In this document: one piece after another, positions 21,793 through 32,827 of the stretch
Position numbering within the stretch: the stretch's first letter is position 1
Layout: each line of letters starts with the position of its first letter
Assembly (NCBI RefSeq): GCF_037126465.1
Contig: NC_088202.1
Span: 97,557,962-97,621,961 of the forward strand
Direction: 5' to 3'
Length of the DNA: 64,000 bases
Source of the DNA: Ornithodoros turicata
Taxonomy: Eukaryota; Arthropoda; Arachnida; Ixodida; Argasidae
Program-made: the position numbers and the translations under genes
The notes under the pieces: model-generated
The model's input: the letters and a program-made list of their open reading frames with translations, nothing else
The model's database searches: none
Told to the model about the DNA's origin: nothing

Positions 21793-23169
21793 CGACAGCG
21801 AATATGTAGACGGCGTAGGGGTTAACTAAAAAACTCTCCAATACCGGTGTTCACACACTCACTTGACCTCATCTTGATCATACGCAAACCATCATGTCAC
21901 TACTTGCTTACATCACATACACGTATACATGTAAATTGAGGTTTAAGTGCCACAGGATGCTGTGTTTGCAATTCCAAAAGCACTGCAGCCCTGTCAAAAA
22001 CAGCATACGCTACCGTGCTATGAAAAAAAAAAAAAAAGGCATAACTTATTCATGTCAGATGTGTAATGTGTCATCTCTGTTCATTTCGTATGTTCCCTGT
22101 CTTCGTCACTTCATGTTTCCTAACGTTTCCCAGCTTCCACAATCTAAAGTGCTGACAGACTGCTATGGTAATGTTGCACAGCTGTGTCCTTTCCATGAAA
22201 TCACTATATGTTGCAGAGTGAATTACTTGCTTGGTCTACATGCATATCATAGTACCTGCACATTTGTTTTGGTACGCAAACCTTCTCATTTACTGCACAC
22301 ACCCTCCAACGCTTGAACAGCCTTCACCCTATTTTGCCACTACAGTAACTTTTTATTATCTCAGTATGACGGGACAACACGGCACATTAATGATGGTGGT
22401 ATCGCATGACTACGGATACGGCTTTGGTTTTATCCGATAAGCTCTTAAAACACCCACCAGTAATTTTGAAAACGAAGTTTTGTACAAAATATTGAGAATA
22501 TTCTCATCCACAATGCCAAACTTGCCATGCCAAAAGTCATGTCTTGGCTGTTGTAAAAGGCCACAAAGGGACCGTGATGAATTTGTACAGCATTATGGCT
22601 TTCAGCAAATTGTCCTGCCAGGGAGCTTCAGGACATCTAATGAGAGTAGGCCATTGTTGCATGAGCAAGCGTGAATATAAAAGGTTGTCCAGTGTCCGAT
22701 GCTAATATTAGGCATTTATCAAACTGAGGTAATCAAATATAAGTACAGGTCTCAGATTACCAACACTAACTTCTAACTTGTCTAGTACATACTGCACTTC
22801 AGTGTAAATGGGTATTTTACATATTGTGCTGCCAACGTGCAATGTCAATGTGCACAGAAAAAGTTGCACGCTGCATTACAAAAGTGTGGTGCTCACGATC
22901 ATTTTTTTGTTTAATATTTCCTACTGATTTATCTGATGAACTTCAGGAATTGCGACCGTTTGCCCCGCTTCCTGGAACCTCTGAACAAGGGGATTTTCTA
23001 ATGTCAGCCACTGTCATGTAACCAAATTGTGTTTTGTGTATATCAGGGCACTAAAGGTAATCTGCAGGCTCTTCGAAACGTATCCGTACACACTTCACTG
23101 TTGTGTTTACGTCACTACGTACAGAGGGGGGGGGGGATTTATTGGCAGAAAAATAGGAAAAATCTGATG
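21793..23169. other. A/T-rich spacer, no gene recognised
   Basis: A frame of 140 codons at 21894-22316 has no domain and includes an A-run coding for lysines. A G-run at 23126-23135 precedes ATTTATTGGC, in reverse GCCAATAAATCCCC, which could be a very short C-ended LINE tail on the minus strand. Confidence 0.4.
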
Positions 23170-23748
23170 TACCGTAATTTCACGCGTATAAGCCGCACCG
23201 CAGATAAGCCGCAGGACGCGTTTTTTGGGACGTTTTGAAAATTTTCTGGCAGATAAGCCGCACCCGCAGATAAGCCGCGGGCAATACGAGACGACTGATT
23301 TGTGCGACAAAAGAGACCATAGAGAAGGCCATATACCCTGTGATCCACACTCCGGGATCGGCACAGTGTACAACAGAGGAGGTCAGTTCTGGAGTTCTAC
23401 CAAGATCGGATTGTGCCCTTGTCGGGTGTTTTTCGTGGGCTGATGGGTCAGTGATCTTCCAGAAGACGTGAATCACTGTCACCACTTTCCTTAAAGCTGC
23501 TTGGGGGAATGCACCAGGAAGATCAATCTACTCGAATGTGGACCCGTCCCTGTTACGCATGTTCATGCATCGGCAGGGCACTGCTGTTCCAGAGACACTG
23601 TTGGCCCTTTTGTTAAAATCGGCGTATGGGGACAATACCAGGAAAAAATAGTCATCAGATAAGCCGCACCGGTGGATAAGCCGCAGGGCGCCCGTGAGAA
23701 AAAAAATCGCGCATAAGCCGCGGCTAATACGCGTGAAAATACGGTAAT
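23170..23748. mobile_element. 0.58-kb element with ATAAGCCGC subterminal repeats
   Basis: The left end TACCGTAATTTCACGCGTAT and the reverse of the right end TACCGTATTTTCACGCGTAT match with one change. ATAAGCCGC occurs four times in the left 110 bases and three times in the right 100 bases. The ends are inverted, but these subterminal repeats all point the same way. The 370-base middle is unrelated, with no transposase. Similar ATAAGCCGC-rich elements occur in many animal genomes as non-autonomous DNA transposons. Confidence 0.7.
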
Positions 23749-23797
23749 TGATCTTTCGCCTTGTACGTAGAGACTTTAGTCTTGCTGTTTTTGCAGG

Positions 23798-24393
23798 TAC
23801 GCCATGACCACGTCATAATTCGACGACGGTTTATTCCTTTAATAATTGAATTCCAACGTTCCTCATCAACTTCACAGAGTGGTCACTATAAATAATTGCA
23901 GTAAAGAACGTTACGACGCGATTGACACACGCACACACTTATTGCTACACAGTCCATCGAAGGTGCTTAAACACAACAAAGCTTTAACCTAAATTCGTTT
24001 TTTTCACTGTTCACGTTATGTTTCTCAAAATAATGTGAACGACAATGGGCATTCATGCCATCGCAAACCGGAGACACGAAGCAGCAGCACAACGTCACTG
24101 AAAACGTTGACTATCCGTGGTCTCACGTTCGCAACAGCAAGGCACATAAATGTTCGAAGAACTTGTACATTGCTTATCGTCATCCAAAGACACCTAAACA
24201 CATCTATCATTTACTTCTCACTCATTAGCCGTCCAGTAACACGCGCCGAACACAAATATAGCGGCCGCCATGACATTTCAGGGTTTTCTGCCGCCGGAAT
24301 ACGCAGTACACCGCCGCCGGCGCGTAACTGGAGGCGGCGGCGGCGATCTGTTGTACAGGAGCGGGTTTGGAAATACGCCGCCCGCCCGCAGTC
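23798..24393 (-). repeat. 0.6-kb inverted repeat, right copy
   Basis: Reverse match to 18945-19537, with small indels; for example a GAAAGT difference near the end of GTCAACGTTTTCAGTG, and an extra CGGCGGTGTACTGCG segment near 24300. The pair encloses 4.26 kb. It could be the arms of a 5.4-kb fold-back element or two independent insertions in opposite orientation. Confidence 0.85.
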
Positions 24394-24802
24394 GGCGCCT
24401 ATGTAATCAATTATATGGTAGTTGCAATCAATCCGAATACGTCGCCCTGATCTCGAATCTATTTGGATTTCTGTATCGTTGGCGTCTGAGCTGTGATTTG
24501 TCAGTTGATAAGCGCCAGATAATTCTGTCGCTCAATCAAAAAAAAAAAAAAAAAAACATGCTTCATTCACCAAACTTCACGCATTCGTGATCTTTGCTTA
24601 TTCACCTCCTCATAGAGATTTTGTCGTTCCCATAACATAAAAACGAGCACGCAGCAAAACTGAAGTCATTTAAGTCGCCAAACCGTCGCTCGTTTCGGTT
24701 TCAAACCGTTGCGTCTAGCAACCATGTAGCAGAAGAACAAAGCCACAAAGCATCGTACGGACGGCTGCTTCTTCCTCGTGGTTTCTTGTGGTCAACTTCA
24801 AC

Positions 24803-25188
24803 CATGACCTACTACTATACTAGAGACCTGGACATGCGCAATGCTCCCAGCACCGGGGTAGTAGTTCCTGCAATCGCCGCTTGGCTATGGGATTTGGCGC
24901 TAGCTCGCACTATTCGTTACCACGTGACTTGTCGAAACCGCGGCGATGTATGGTAGGCTGTATTGACAACGACGAAGCAGTCTGAGAGAGATAATAGCGC
25001 GTGCTTAGCAACAGCCTGTGTATTCCTGCGTAGCAGAAGCAGACTAAAGGCGGTGGCAAGGGTGATTCCCTCTCCCCAATAATGCTATGTGGCGCTTGCA
25101 GCGGTCACTAACGTAACTAACCCGTGACCCGTCTCTCCCATAGGGGATCGCCAGCTGTCCAGGTCTCTAGTATAGAGTAGGTCGTGAC
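24803..25188. mobile_element. 386-bp MITE
   Basis: TATACTAGAGACCTGGACA at 24816-24834 is repeated exactly in reverse at 25156-25174. The match extends outward as CAYGACCTACT on both sides. The middle is GC-moderate and non-coding. Confidence 0.7.
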
Positions 25189-26870
25189 TTCAACTATAAC
25201 CCGTTGAGTTTAACCATAGGCTATGGTTTAACCGGCAAGATATTGCACCATCGTGCGTGACGTTTGTTGTTGTATTCGCTATTTGTCTGAAGACGTAAAA
25301 GGTGTTTTGTCTGTGCCGTGCCTCTTATGCGTGACAAGCCGTACAACTTGCCGCACCAGCATGGACCTTACCGATACTGTTTATTTGTTTTGTGTTACTC
25401 ATGCACGTTAGACTAACAGTAGTGTGTGTTGTGTTGTTGCTTGCCCTACCACCGATCTTCAATGCAGTGGGTGTATTTTCGCTGTGCGGGTGTAACAGGC
25501 AAACAAGTACCCAAAATATGACTGCCTTCTCCACGACGAATATACCATGGTCTGTCCATACCAAGTGACCAAGATAACCATAATTGTTGTAGGTAGTCCT
25601 CCTTGCCAATATCATTCGCTATAGGTGTTTTTCTCTCATGTGAAATTTATAATTACTTCCACTGATTAATAAACTGGCACATATCAGTCGTTTTTTTGCG
25701 TTTTGCATTGTTCTGTGGACTCCAAAACTTAATTTTTAACCTGAAATATCATATGAAGCGCCCGTGCCTGCCGTCCTGCCCTCACCAACAGAGGGGCACA
25801 GATAAGTGCAACGTACCGTATCACTATCCCTCAGTCCACATTCAGTTTCTGAAGGTAAAAGAGACGACGTAGACTGGGCACTTTGCTGACAGCGTCCATC
25901 GTGGAGCCTTCATTTCCCCTGTTTGTCCGGACTCCAACATTCGCAGCCAAAATGGCTGAGTGACGGGCAACAAACATACAATGCAATATGGGATACAAAC
26001 AAAACACAATCATTGTTTGTTTGTATCTTGGCTGAAGTACGCCATGTATGGTATTTCAATCGGCAAATTGTAGGCATTGCAATCTCGTGCCACATCAGCC
26101 TGTTCTCCGAGTCTGTGGGTATTTTATGCAATGTATTCAATAGCAACAAATGATTATGAATACAGTATTTTCTTTTGATACTCACTACGCGTATAAATTC
26201 CAGATTTACCTTGGGAAAGACAGTTCTGTTCCTGTGAATGACATGTGCGTACAGCGAGCACAATGAAAAACGAGTGCAGTTAACGATTTGATGCAGCATT
26301 TCTGGACACAACATGAAACGGCGACAAATTGCATTTCAGCGCAGCCGTGCCAGAGAGGAGGCATTCATGCTCGTCACAGACCCGCCACGGACAACACCAG
26401 AGAAGCTGGAGGGCATTACCGAAGTAAGATCATGCTGCAGTTATTTTCTATCATTGAGTAAACGTTCAGATTGCAGCCTCAGTCAATTTGCATCTCCTTC
26501 ACTGAGCAAATTGAGGGACCTACTTGAAATAATACAGCATGTACTGAACATCTCCAACTTTTTATTTTCAGATGGCATGCTACTTCACATTGGGTTTTTC
26601 ACTGACCTTCCAAAAGATTTAAAGGTAAAACTAGTCAGCGAATCCTTGCAGATTTCGTTTTGGATTTGTTGCCCGGCAAGGCAAAGCAACAAAATAAAAA
26701 CACAAAAGTGACATAATAAAGAAAACAAATCTGGGAATAGTGAGTGAATTCTTCAGCATTTCGGTGTACATACCACCATGCATGCAGATTAAGGTCAGAC
26801 TGCACTGCTTATTTGCCTCTCAGGCTACGACACTGCATGTAGAACAGGACTTGAAAAAGCCGATGGGCGC
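25189..26870. other. Spacer with a palindrome and weak exon-like signals
   Basis: TTAACCATAG-GCTATGGTTTAA near 25211 is a palindrome. The plus frame starting 26313 runs to GAA followed by GTAAGA at 26422, a good splice donor. TTTTATTTTCAG at 26561-26572 is a good acceptor, and the next segment ends with AAAGGTAAAA near 26624. The joined frame hits a stop, so this is not a convincing gene. A 134-codon frame on the minus strand (25910-26314) has no recognised domain. Confidence 0.3.
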
Positions 26871-26879
26871 ACACCTATG

Positions 26880-27110
26880 TGACCACACTGGACTCTCCAG
26901 TAAAACCAGTGTCCACATTGTACACTCCAGTAAGACCAGTGCCCACACAGGACTGTCCAGCAAGGCCAGTGCCCATACTCGACTGTCAGTGCCAGTGCCC
27001 ACCAGTGCCCACACTGGGTTATCCAGTTAGACCAGTATCCAGACTGGGTCAATAATCCTGTCTGACGCTCGATACTGGATTCCAGTCTGTCCAGTATACT
27101 GTTTTTTTTT
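26880..27110. repeat. CCAGT-rich array of about 31-bp units
   Basis: Repeats of the type CTCCAGTAARACCAGTGYCC recur every 30-33 bases, so a plus frame encodes an SSKTSAHTGL-like peptide repeat. The core pentamer CCAGT is shared with the ACTGG array at 17390-17720, although the longer unit differs. A T-run follows at about 27102-27121. Confidence 0.7.
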
Positions 27111-27370
27111 TGTTTTTTTTTCAATAGGGCGTGGGCCCCTACACAATCCTCGTGACCCCACCGTCAACATGCTGCGCAATGGAACCACACGCAACCCGAT
27201 GCTATTTTGCTCCACCGTCCTTTGCAAACAAGGCACCGGCAGTCTGATGTGTCGCTGCTCGTTGGCTTTTGCGTGCGCTTCTGCTTTGCTCGAAATATAC
27301 TAGTGTGGCGGCCCGTGGACGATGACGACGACGCGCCTCCGCTGCCACGCGCTACTGCGCCTGACAGCGA
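27111..27370. other. Short spacer, nothing recognised
   Basis: Only short overlapping frames are present. Confidence 0.4.
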
Positions 27371-27796
27371 GTCCTACCCACGACTACTAGGTTATAACGA
27401 CCACGTCATATTCACACCTTCCCTGCGCCGCATTGGGAGCTAGCGGTGGCGCTACTCATCGGCCCGGTTATTCCTTCCTCAATTTCTGCAAAACTGTGTA
27501 CTTCCGCTTACCTTAGTATTTTTGTAGAAGCGGTGCATGTGAAACGGGAGATGCTTCTTTCTATAGTTGATTATCATCATCATTCTACGCGTTTCCATAA
27601 CAGCTCTTGCTGTCATCTTTTACGGTAGTCGTACGTCCGCTTCTGCGCGTTCAAAATTCAAATTTCCATTGTCCAATCATGATGCAGACCTCGCGGGCCG
27701 ATGAGTAGCGCCCCTAGCGGATCGTGCGGACGGGATCCTCATAGAGGTTGCCGATTACGTCATGGTCGTTATAATCTAGTTGGTCGTGGTTCTACC
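27371..27796. mobile_element. 0.42-kb MITE with about 100-bp imperfect arms
   Basis: Left landmarks ACTAGGTTATAACGACCA and GGCGCTACTCATCGGCCC reappear in reverse on the right (AACTAGATTATAACGACCA and GGCGCTACTCATCGGCCC) at matching depths. The centre carries a short (ATC)n tract. No coding. Confidence 0.7.
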
Positions 27797-28179
27797 GGCA
27801 CCGTCTTAGCGTGAGGCCACGCACATCTGCCCGCTGTGACGTTCCATCACCGCCGATAAGGACTCGTGTAGAGGAACGCCACCTCCTCTACAGTTGGTGA
27901 TCCGAACAACGAACACCATGTTCGGTGTAACTCGGCGATTCATCATCCTAAATTTTTCGCCAAACAAGCAGCGAACCACCTTCTGGCAGGCAAGTCGCAC
28001 CGGGGCCCCAGTTCCACCGGGGACCCGCAGGGAGATCACAGCAAGTTCATTTTCCGGCGTCCACCTGCTTCGCGATTGTCCTCCCCGGCACTTCTCTGGC
28101 GACAACCAGCATTCATGCTCTCGTACCGGAAACGGGGAAATGTGCCGGAAAATCCTAGGCAATGTGCAAAAAAAAAGAG

Positions 28180-28214
<35 letters not shown>

Positions 28215-29756
28215 ATGAGGAAAAAAAGCCATTAAAAGAGCATTAAAGTGGTATCTAACATGGGCAAAAACTGCAGTCATCTAAAGCAGTATGTGAAAAG
28301 CATTCCCACAAAATATTTCTGTCCAAAGTTGTTTCACCACGGTGCAATTAATTTGGAAAATCGCTGCCGCGGTGACAGGCCGGAGCGCTCCAACTGCAGA
28401 CCACACCGTCATGCAGACACGTGCAGAGCACACATCGTTCGTAGGAAAAACCGTCTGCTACGAACATTGCGAGCTGTTTCTTGTTGACTTCTATTCTTTA
28501 TGTGATTTATATCACGTTTTCTAACAAAAAAACAAAGCATATATGCAGCCTGAGAAAATAAGATTACGATCACAAGAGTAATATATCCGTGGCTTCTGTG
28601 GAATCTCAGATTTCACAGTAGCAGAAAGCAAGCGATGGCGGCGGTATTGTGGCGCCACCTGTTAGCCGCTGAACCAACTGCGCGGTGAAAACGGTCGGAC
28701 AGGCTGCACACTGTCGGGGAGCACGGGGTTTTCGCTGTACAAGCGCAGTTAATTTCGGGCTGCACCACTCGTTCTTCCCGTGGTGTCTGCGGTCCCAAAA
28801 AATCGTGGTTGTGTCGTGGACAGCCTTCAAACCCTCCGTTTCGGACATCACGTAGCCGGAGAACGCATGGCGTCTCCGAAGCGGTAGCAGACGCTTCGGC
28901 CTGCGCGAAGTTGCTCACCTCGATCATGTGATCCCAGGTCCAATGAGGAGCGTCCTCACCACTTGCGTCACATAGTGACGCGCGTGGTGGCGCTCATTAC
29001 GTGCCTATCGTGAAGGCGAAGGAGGGTGTTTCGCGCACGGGAGGTTCGGGGAGCTATTGCAGGCGTCCCAATTTCTCTACGGTTGCACTAATTGTGGGAA
29101 AACTGTTTTCGGCCGTCTAACATTCCATACTGACCAAAAGCAGAAACAAAGTTGTGGGCCTCTAGACTGCTCCTTTAAAGAAGCAAGTAAATGACACTAG
29201 ACGTGTTTGAATTTCAAAATTACAGATTAATATGTCTTCTATGGCTGCACGCAGAGAAACAGATACTCATGGAACGATGCGACAGCACGAGAGGACACGT
29301 GTTTCGCGGTTCGTCAGCTCTGGGTAGCTACGCATCGTTCGGAATATATATATATATCTGAGGAACAACTATAAAGCCACCTAATAGTTAACTTATCCGT
29401 TTCAAATTTACATTACATTTAAATTACATTTAATTGTCGCATATTGTCCGGGCTTATCATCGGATCAATTAATTTTTCTGTTCAACACCGGAAAACCAAG
29501 AGTGTCCACATTTTGCACATAACCAGATGAATGAATAAAGAAATGGAATGTGGACTTGCATTGACAGAATAAGCCAGCGAGACGCTGCTGCACAGGTGAC
29601 ACAAAAAAAGGACTACAGAAAATCGCGCCTTTTTTGCTGGTCATTACACTCCAGGCAGAAGTAACCCATTTCTTTTCTCTTCAATGCATATACCAATTCG
29701 GACAATTCAATCGTGCAATAAAGCGGACATGCACAGCCACCCACACGCTCAGAAAT
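27797..29756. other. Spacer with TA microsatellites, no gene recognised
   Basis: (TA)n tracts lie at about 28180-28214 and 29344-29356. GC-richer DNA at 28600-29050 supports a minus frame of 104 codons (28613-28927) with no domain, overlapped by another minus frame, so it is probably chance. I see no promoter or splice pattern I trust. Confidence 0.4.
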
Positions 29757-29975
29757 GAACTTCACCACATAGCACACTCCTGGCCAACCAACATCTCGAA
29801 TGATATCGTTATCTGCGCTGATTTGTTGAAAACAGGAGGCGTACGCTTTTGACAATTATGAACAGCATAAGTGTCACAAAAAAGGCGTACGCCTCCCGTT
29901 TTCAACAAATGAAAGCAGATAACGATATCATTCGAGATGATGGTTGGCTAGGAGCTTGCTATGCGGTGAAGGTCA
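29757..29975. repeat. Long hairpin: inverted 95-bp arms
   Basis: The left arm (about 29757-29850) and right arm (about 29883-29975) match in reverse: GAACTTCACC, TGGCCAACCA, ATCTCGAATGATATCGTTAT, TGTTGAAAAC and GGAGGCGTACGC. A loop of about 32 bases separates them. The right arm carries small changes, so the arms have diverged since formation. The unit looks like two copies of one repeat head to head. Confidence 0.8.
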
Positions 29976-30058
29976 TTTTTAAGAGTGTATGAGTAAAGTT
30001 TTGAGCAACGCGTCTCTTAGACAGGCGGCGTCGAGGAAAAAATGTCGCGTCTTGCTCA

Positions 30059-30087
30059 GTGCCTCATCTTGCCCCACCTTACCCTAT
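30059..30087 (-). repeat. Single end related to the 17.1-kb MITE
   Basis: In reverse it reads TATAGGGTAAGGTGGGGCAA then GATGAGGCA, matching the left end of the element at 17093. No partner is seen nearby. Confidence 0.45.
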
Positions 30088-30177
30088 ACACCTGCAAAAC
30101 AGGTCCTGCCAGCTACGCATTGCGGCAACACGAGTAGCGGGAGACGTCCCGTCGTTCAGGGCGGCGTATAGCGGAAA

Positions 30178-30924
30178 TCAGGGATGGGCAGTATTTAAAT
30201 ACAGTGTAATTAAAATACTATTTAAAATATATACAGGTATTTATATTTTGTATTTATAAGCGTATTTATAAATATATTTAAGAACCAACTTCTGGGTATT
30301 TATTTTTAGTAAACTCTTTATAAGTACTCCTAAATACAAAAGATACTGACTCATATCTTAAAGTTACCCTGCATTTGACCTTTCGGGATGAAAGGAAAGC
30401 CGAGTTCGGGGACCTGAAGTGATCAAGAGCGTCCCCAGAGATGCACAGTTATGCCGTGTTTTCACTAGCATATGCTCATGCGACAAACCTTTTTTGGATG
30501 GCGGCTGTTTCACTGTTGTTGCGGACAACGGTCGCGACTACCCGACTGTCTTGCTGTATGAAGCATCTTCGTGAAACTTAATACACAAGCCTTTGTTCAT
30601 CGACACCTGTCGAGAGGCTGTCCTCAATTGCGAATCTGAATCTACGGCCGAACAGAAGGTGCCTAGAAGATGCAGTCTTCGAGAAACCTCTAATATTGAA
30701 GTCGCTATGATAATCTAACAAGTAAACGCTATTGGTCCTTGCTGATTTGTTGTTATGATCACCGTTATTTCTGTAATTCTAGGTGACATGTTCCTCACAG
30801 TATTTATGGTAGTATTTACGGTACCTAAATACTGCATTTATATTTTGTATTTAAATACACATATTGAAAAGTATTTATGCAGATTATTTAAATACCAATA
30901 AAAATGCCTTTATGCCTATCCCTG
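30178..30924. mobile_element. hAT-type MITE with 8-bp target duplication
   Basis: The ends CAGGGATGGGCA (30179-30190) and, in reverse, CAGGGATAGGCA (30913-30924) fit hAT termini. AGCGGAAA precedes the left end by one base and AGCGGAAG follows the right end directly, an 8-bp duplication with one change; hAT elements make 8-bp duplications. Both subterminal regions are rich in GTATTTAAATAC-type words. There is no transposase. Confidence 0.82.
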
Positions 30925-32767
30925 AGCGGAAGTATCCTACCTCGACAATCGGTATTCTGCTGTCGCATATTGCAGAGTACACATTCACATGTTGGCAGGC
31001 TACGACAGGTGGTGTGCGCTTTGGCTACTTATGTACTCATGCTTGGGTGGAGTCTTCCCACTAGTGGTAGACGTCAATCGCTCCCATGCTGCTGATGCAG
31101 CTTTCGCTACGCGGCATGCCCTGAATGTCAGTGCGCGCGGGAGGGAGATGGTATACAGTAGGCGATTTTACATGCAGCAGTGCCGCGAGTAGCCGGGGCA
31201 AGGCATTGTGGGATATTTAAAGGAGAGAGCCCGCCCAGTCGCTCAGACGATAGTTGCAGTGGCTGAGTCGTTTACTACGTGCTTTACTACAGCCGGCAAC
31301 GAAGAAGTAGAAAGGCAGCGGACAAACGTGCTGCGTGCTGAAATTCACGAACAACACGCTGCGTAACAACGTTTTAAACTTCGCATGTGCTCTGTCCAGT
31401 GGCGGATTCAAGATGGGTGATCGCAAACATGAGGTTAAGCAAGTCTTCCAGTCTCCCCTACCCAGTTACGCGCTTCGACAAAGAAACCGCCGCCCCAAAG
31501 AGATGGTCTGGAACCGCCCCTGGCACTGTCATATGGAGAAGCAGACGGCGCTGCTTTGCCCTTCGAGATACCCACAGTGCCTTGCGTGGCTCACTTAAGG
31601 GCGCGCGCAACGTCGCGTAAACGTCTATTCGGCTCCCGTGTCGTAGCATGCATTTGATGCGCGTGGAGCAAACCGCATTCTCACGCCTAGACCGCATGAA
31701 AAAGTATGCTCTATACCGGCTACCTGATGAAATAAAGCAGGCAAAAGATACATCATACATTATACATACTCGACCAAAATGCCGTCATTTATCCAGACGT
31801 ATGCATGATGTTAAGAACTGATGTTATTAGAGTACCATATATATATATATATATATATATACGAAATATACAACAAAATAAACGCCTAATATACTCCCGC
31901 CTTCCTGTTCGTCAATTTAATTAAGATAGCGCGCACAAGAGGCAGTGTACACCAAAGAAATTTGTCGGTGTGCTACGCAACTCCAACACTGATACGCCAA
32001 TAGAAAAAGAAAATTAGCCTCAGCCCTGAAATTTTAGCCACAGAAAGAAGGAGGCTGGCGTGAGCTAGCTTCCCCATGATCCCAGTTTTCTAACCATATG
32101 CGCTCTGATCTCCGCTTCGCTGCATACATGTGTATTTGCTCCTCTGCTCCATGGGACCTTTCGTTTACGGCAACCAAATCAAAGATTTTCAAATGCACAC
32201 TGCGGCGAAAGCACTGCTGATGGAAATGTAGGGCTGTTTGTGACGCCCATACAAAATTTCGCTACTCGGTGGCATTTCGTGTGTTCCGTTTGTCGTGTAT
32301 GCGTAGACGGTTCGTGCAGCTGTCGCCACTGAATTCTTGCGTACTCGTTGGTGTATGGAAAAATGTCGCGACGAATACAACGCACAAGTGGAATAGGAAA
32401 GTGCTGTGTGCGTTCGTGCTATAAGTATCAATATTTACGTATGTGGCGGTGTTTCTGGTGAGAAAGCAAAAGTGGGAAGGAAACGAAAGAGAGTTCGCTT
32501 TAGGGGAACAACGGGCGCAGTACGGTGGCGGCCTACATGGGATTCAAGAGCGTGCGCGAGAGAGCACAAACACTCAACCACGAGTAATCGGACGTGACGC
32601 CGCGTCTATAGCCCAGGGAGTGAGGCGGGAGAAAGCGACATTAATCTTGACAAGTTCCTCGTTAGAAGCATTTATGCGATCTTCAGATTTTGCGCTGCTA
32701 ACTGTAATTGGGAAACCACACATCCACAACGTAGATTCGAACTCTATCAGACAGGTACTTTTTGAAG
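30925..32767. other. Spacer with TA microsatellite, no gene recognised
   Basis: A (TA)n tract lies at about 31838-31861. GGGATATTTAAAGGAGAGAG near 31211 is followed by sequence that could be an LTR or transcription start, but no second copy is visible. Overlapping 60-100 codon frames have no domains. Confidence 0.35.
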
Positions 32768-32827
32768 CATACATGAGTAGTAATAGGTCATGTCGTATGG
32801 TCGGCAATGAGAATCCTAGGCGGTTAT

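Noticed and set aside
26740..27030. Repeat protein with SSKTSAHTGL units
   Set aside because: The periodicity comes from the CCAGT DNA array, which is also found in a different period elsewhere.
17093..30087. One 13-kb element bounded by TAGGGTAAGRTGGGGCAAG ends
   Set aside because: The ends at 17093 and 30087 are inverted, but a closer and better partner for the left end lies at 17258, so a small MITE plus a separate solo end is simpler.
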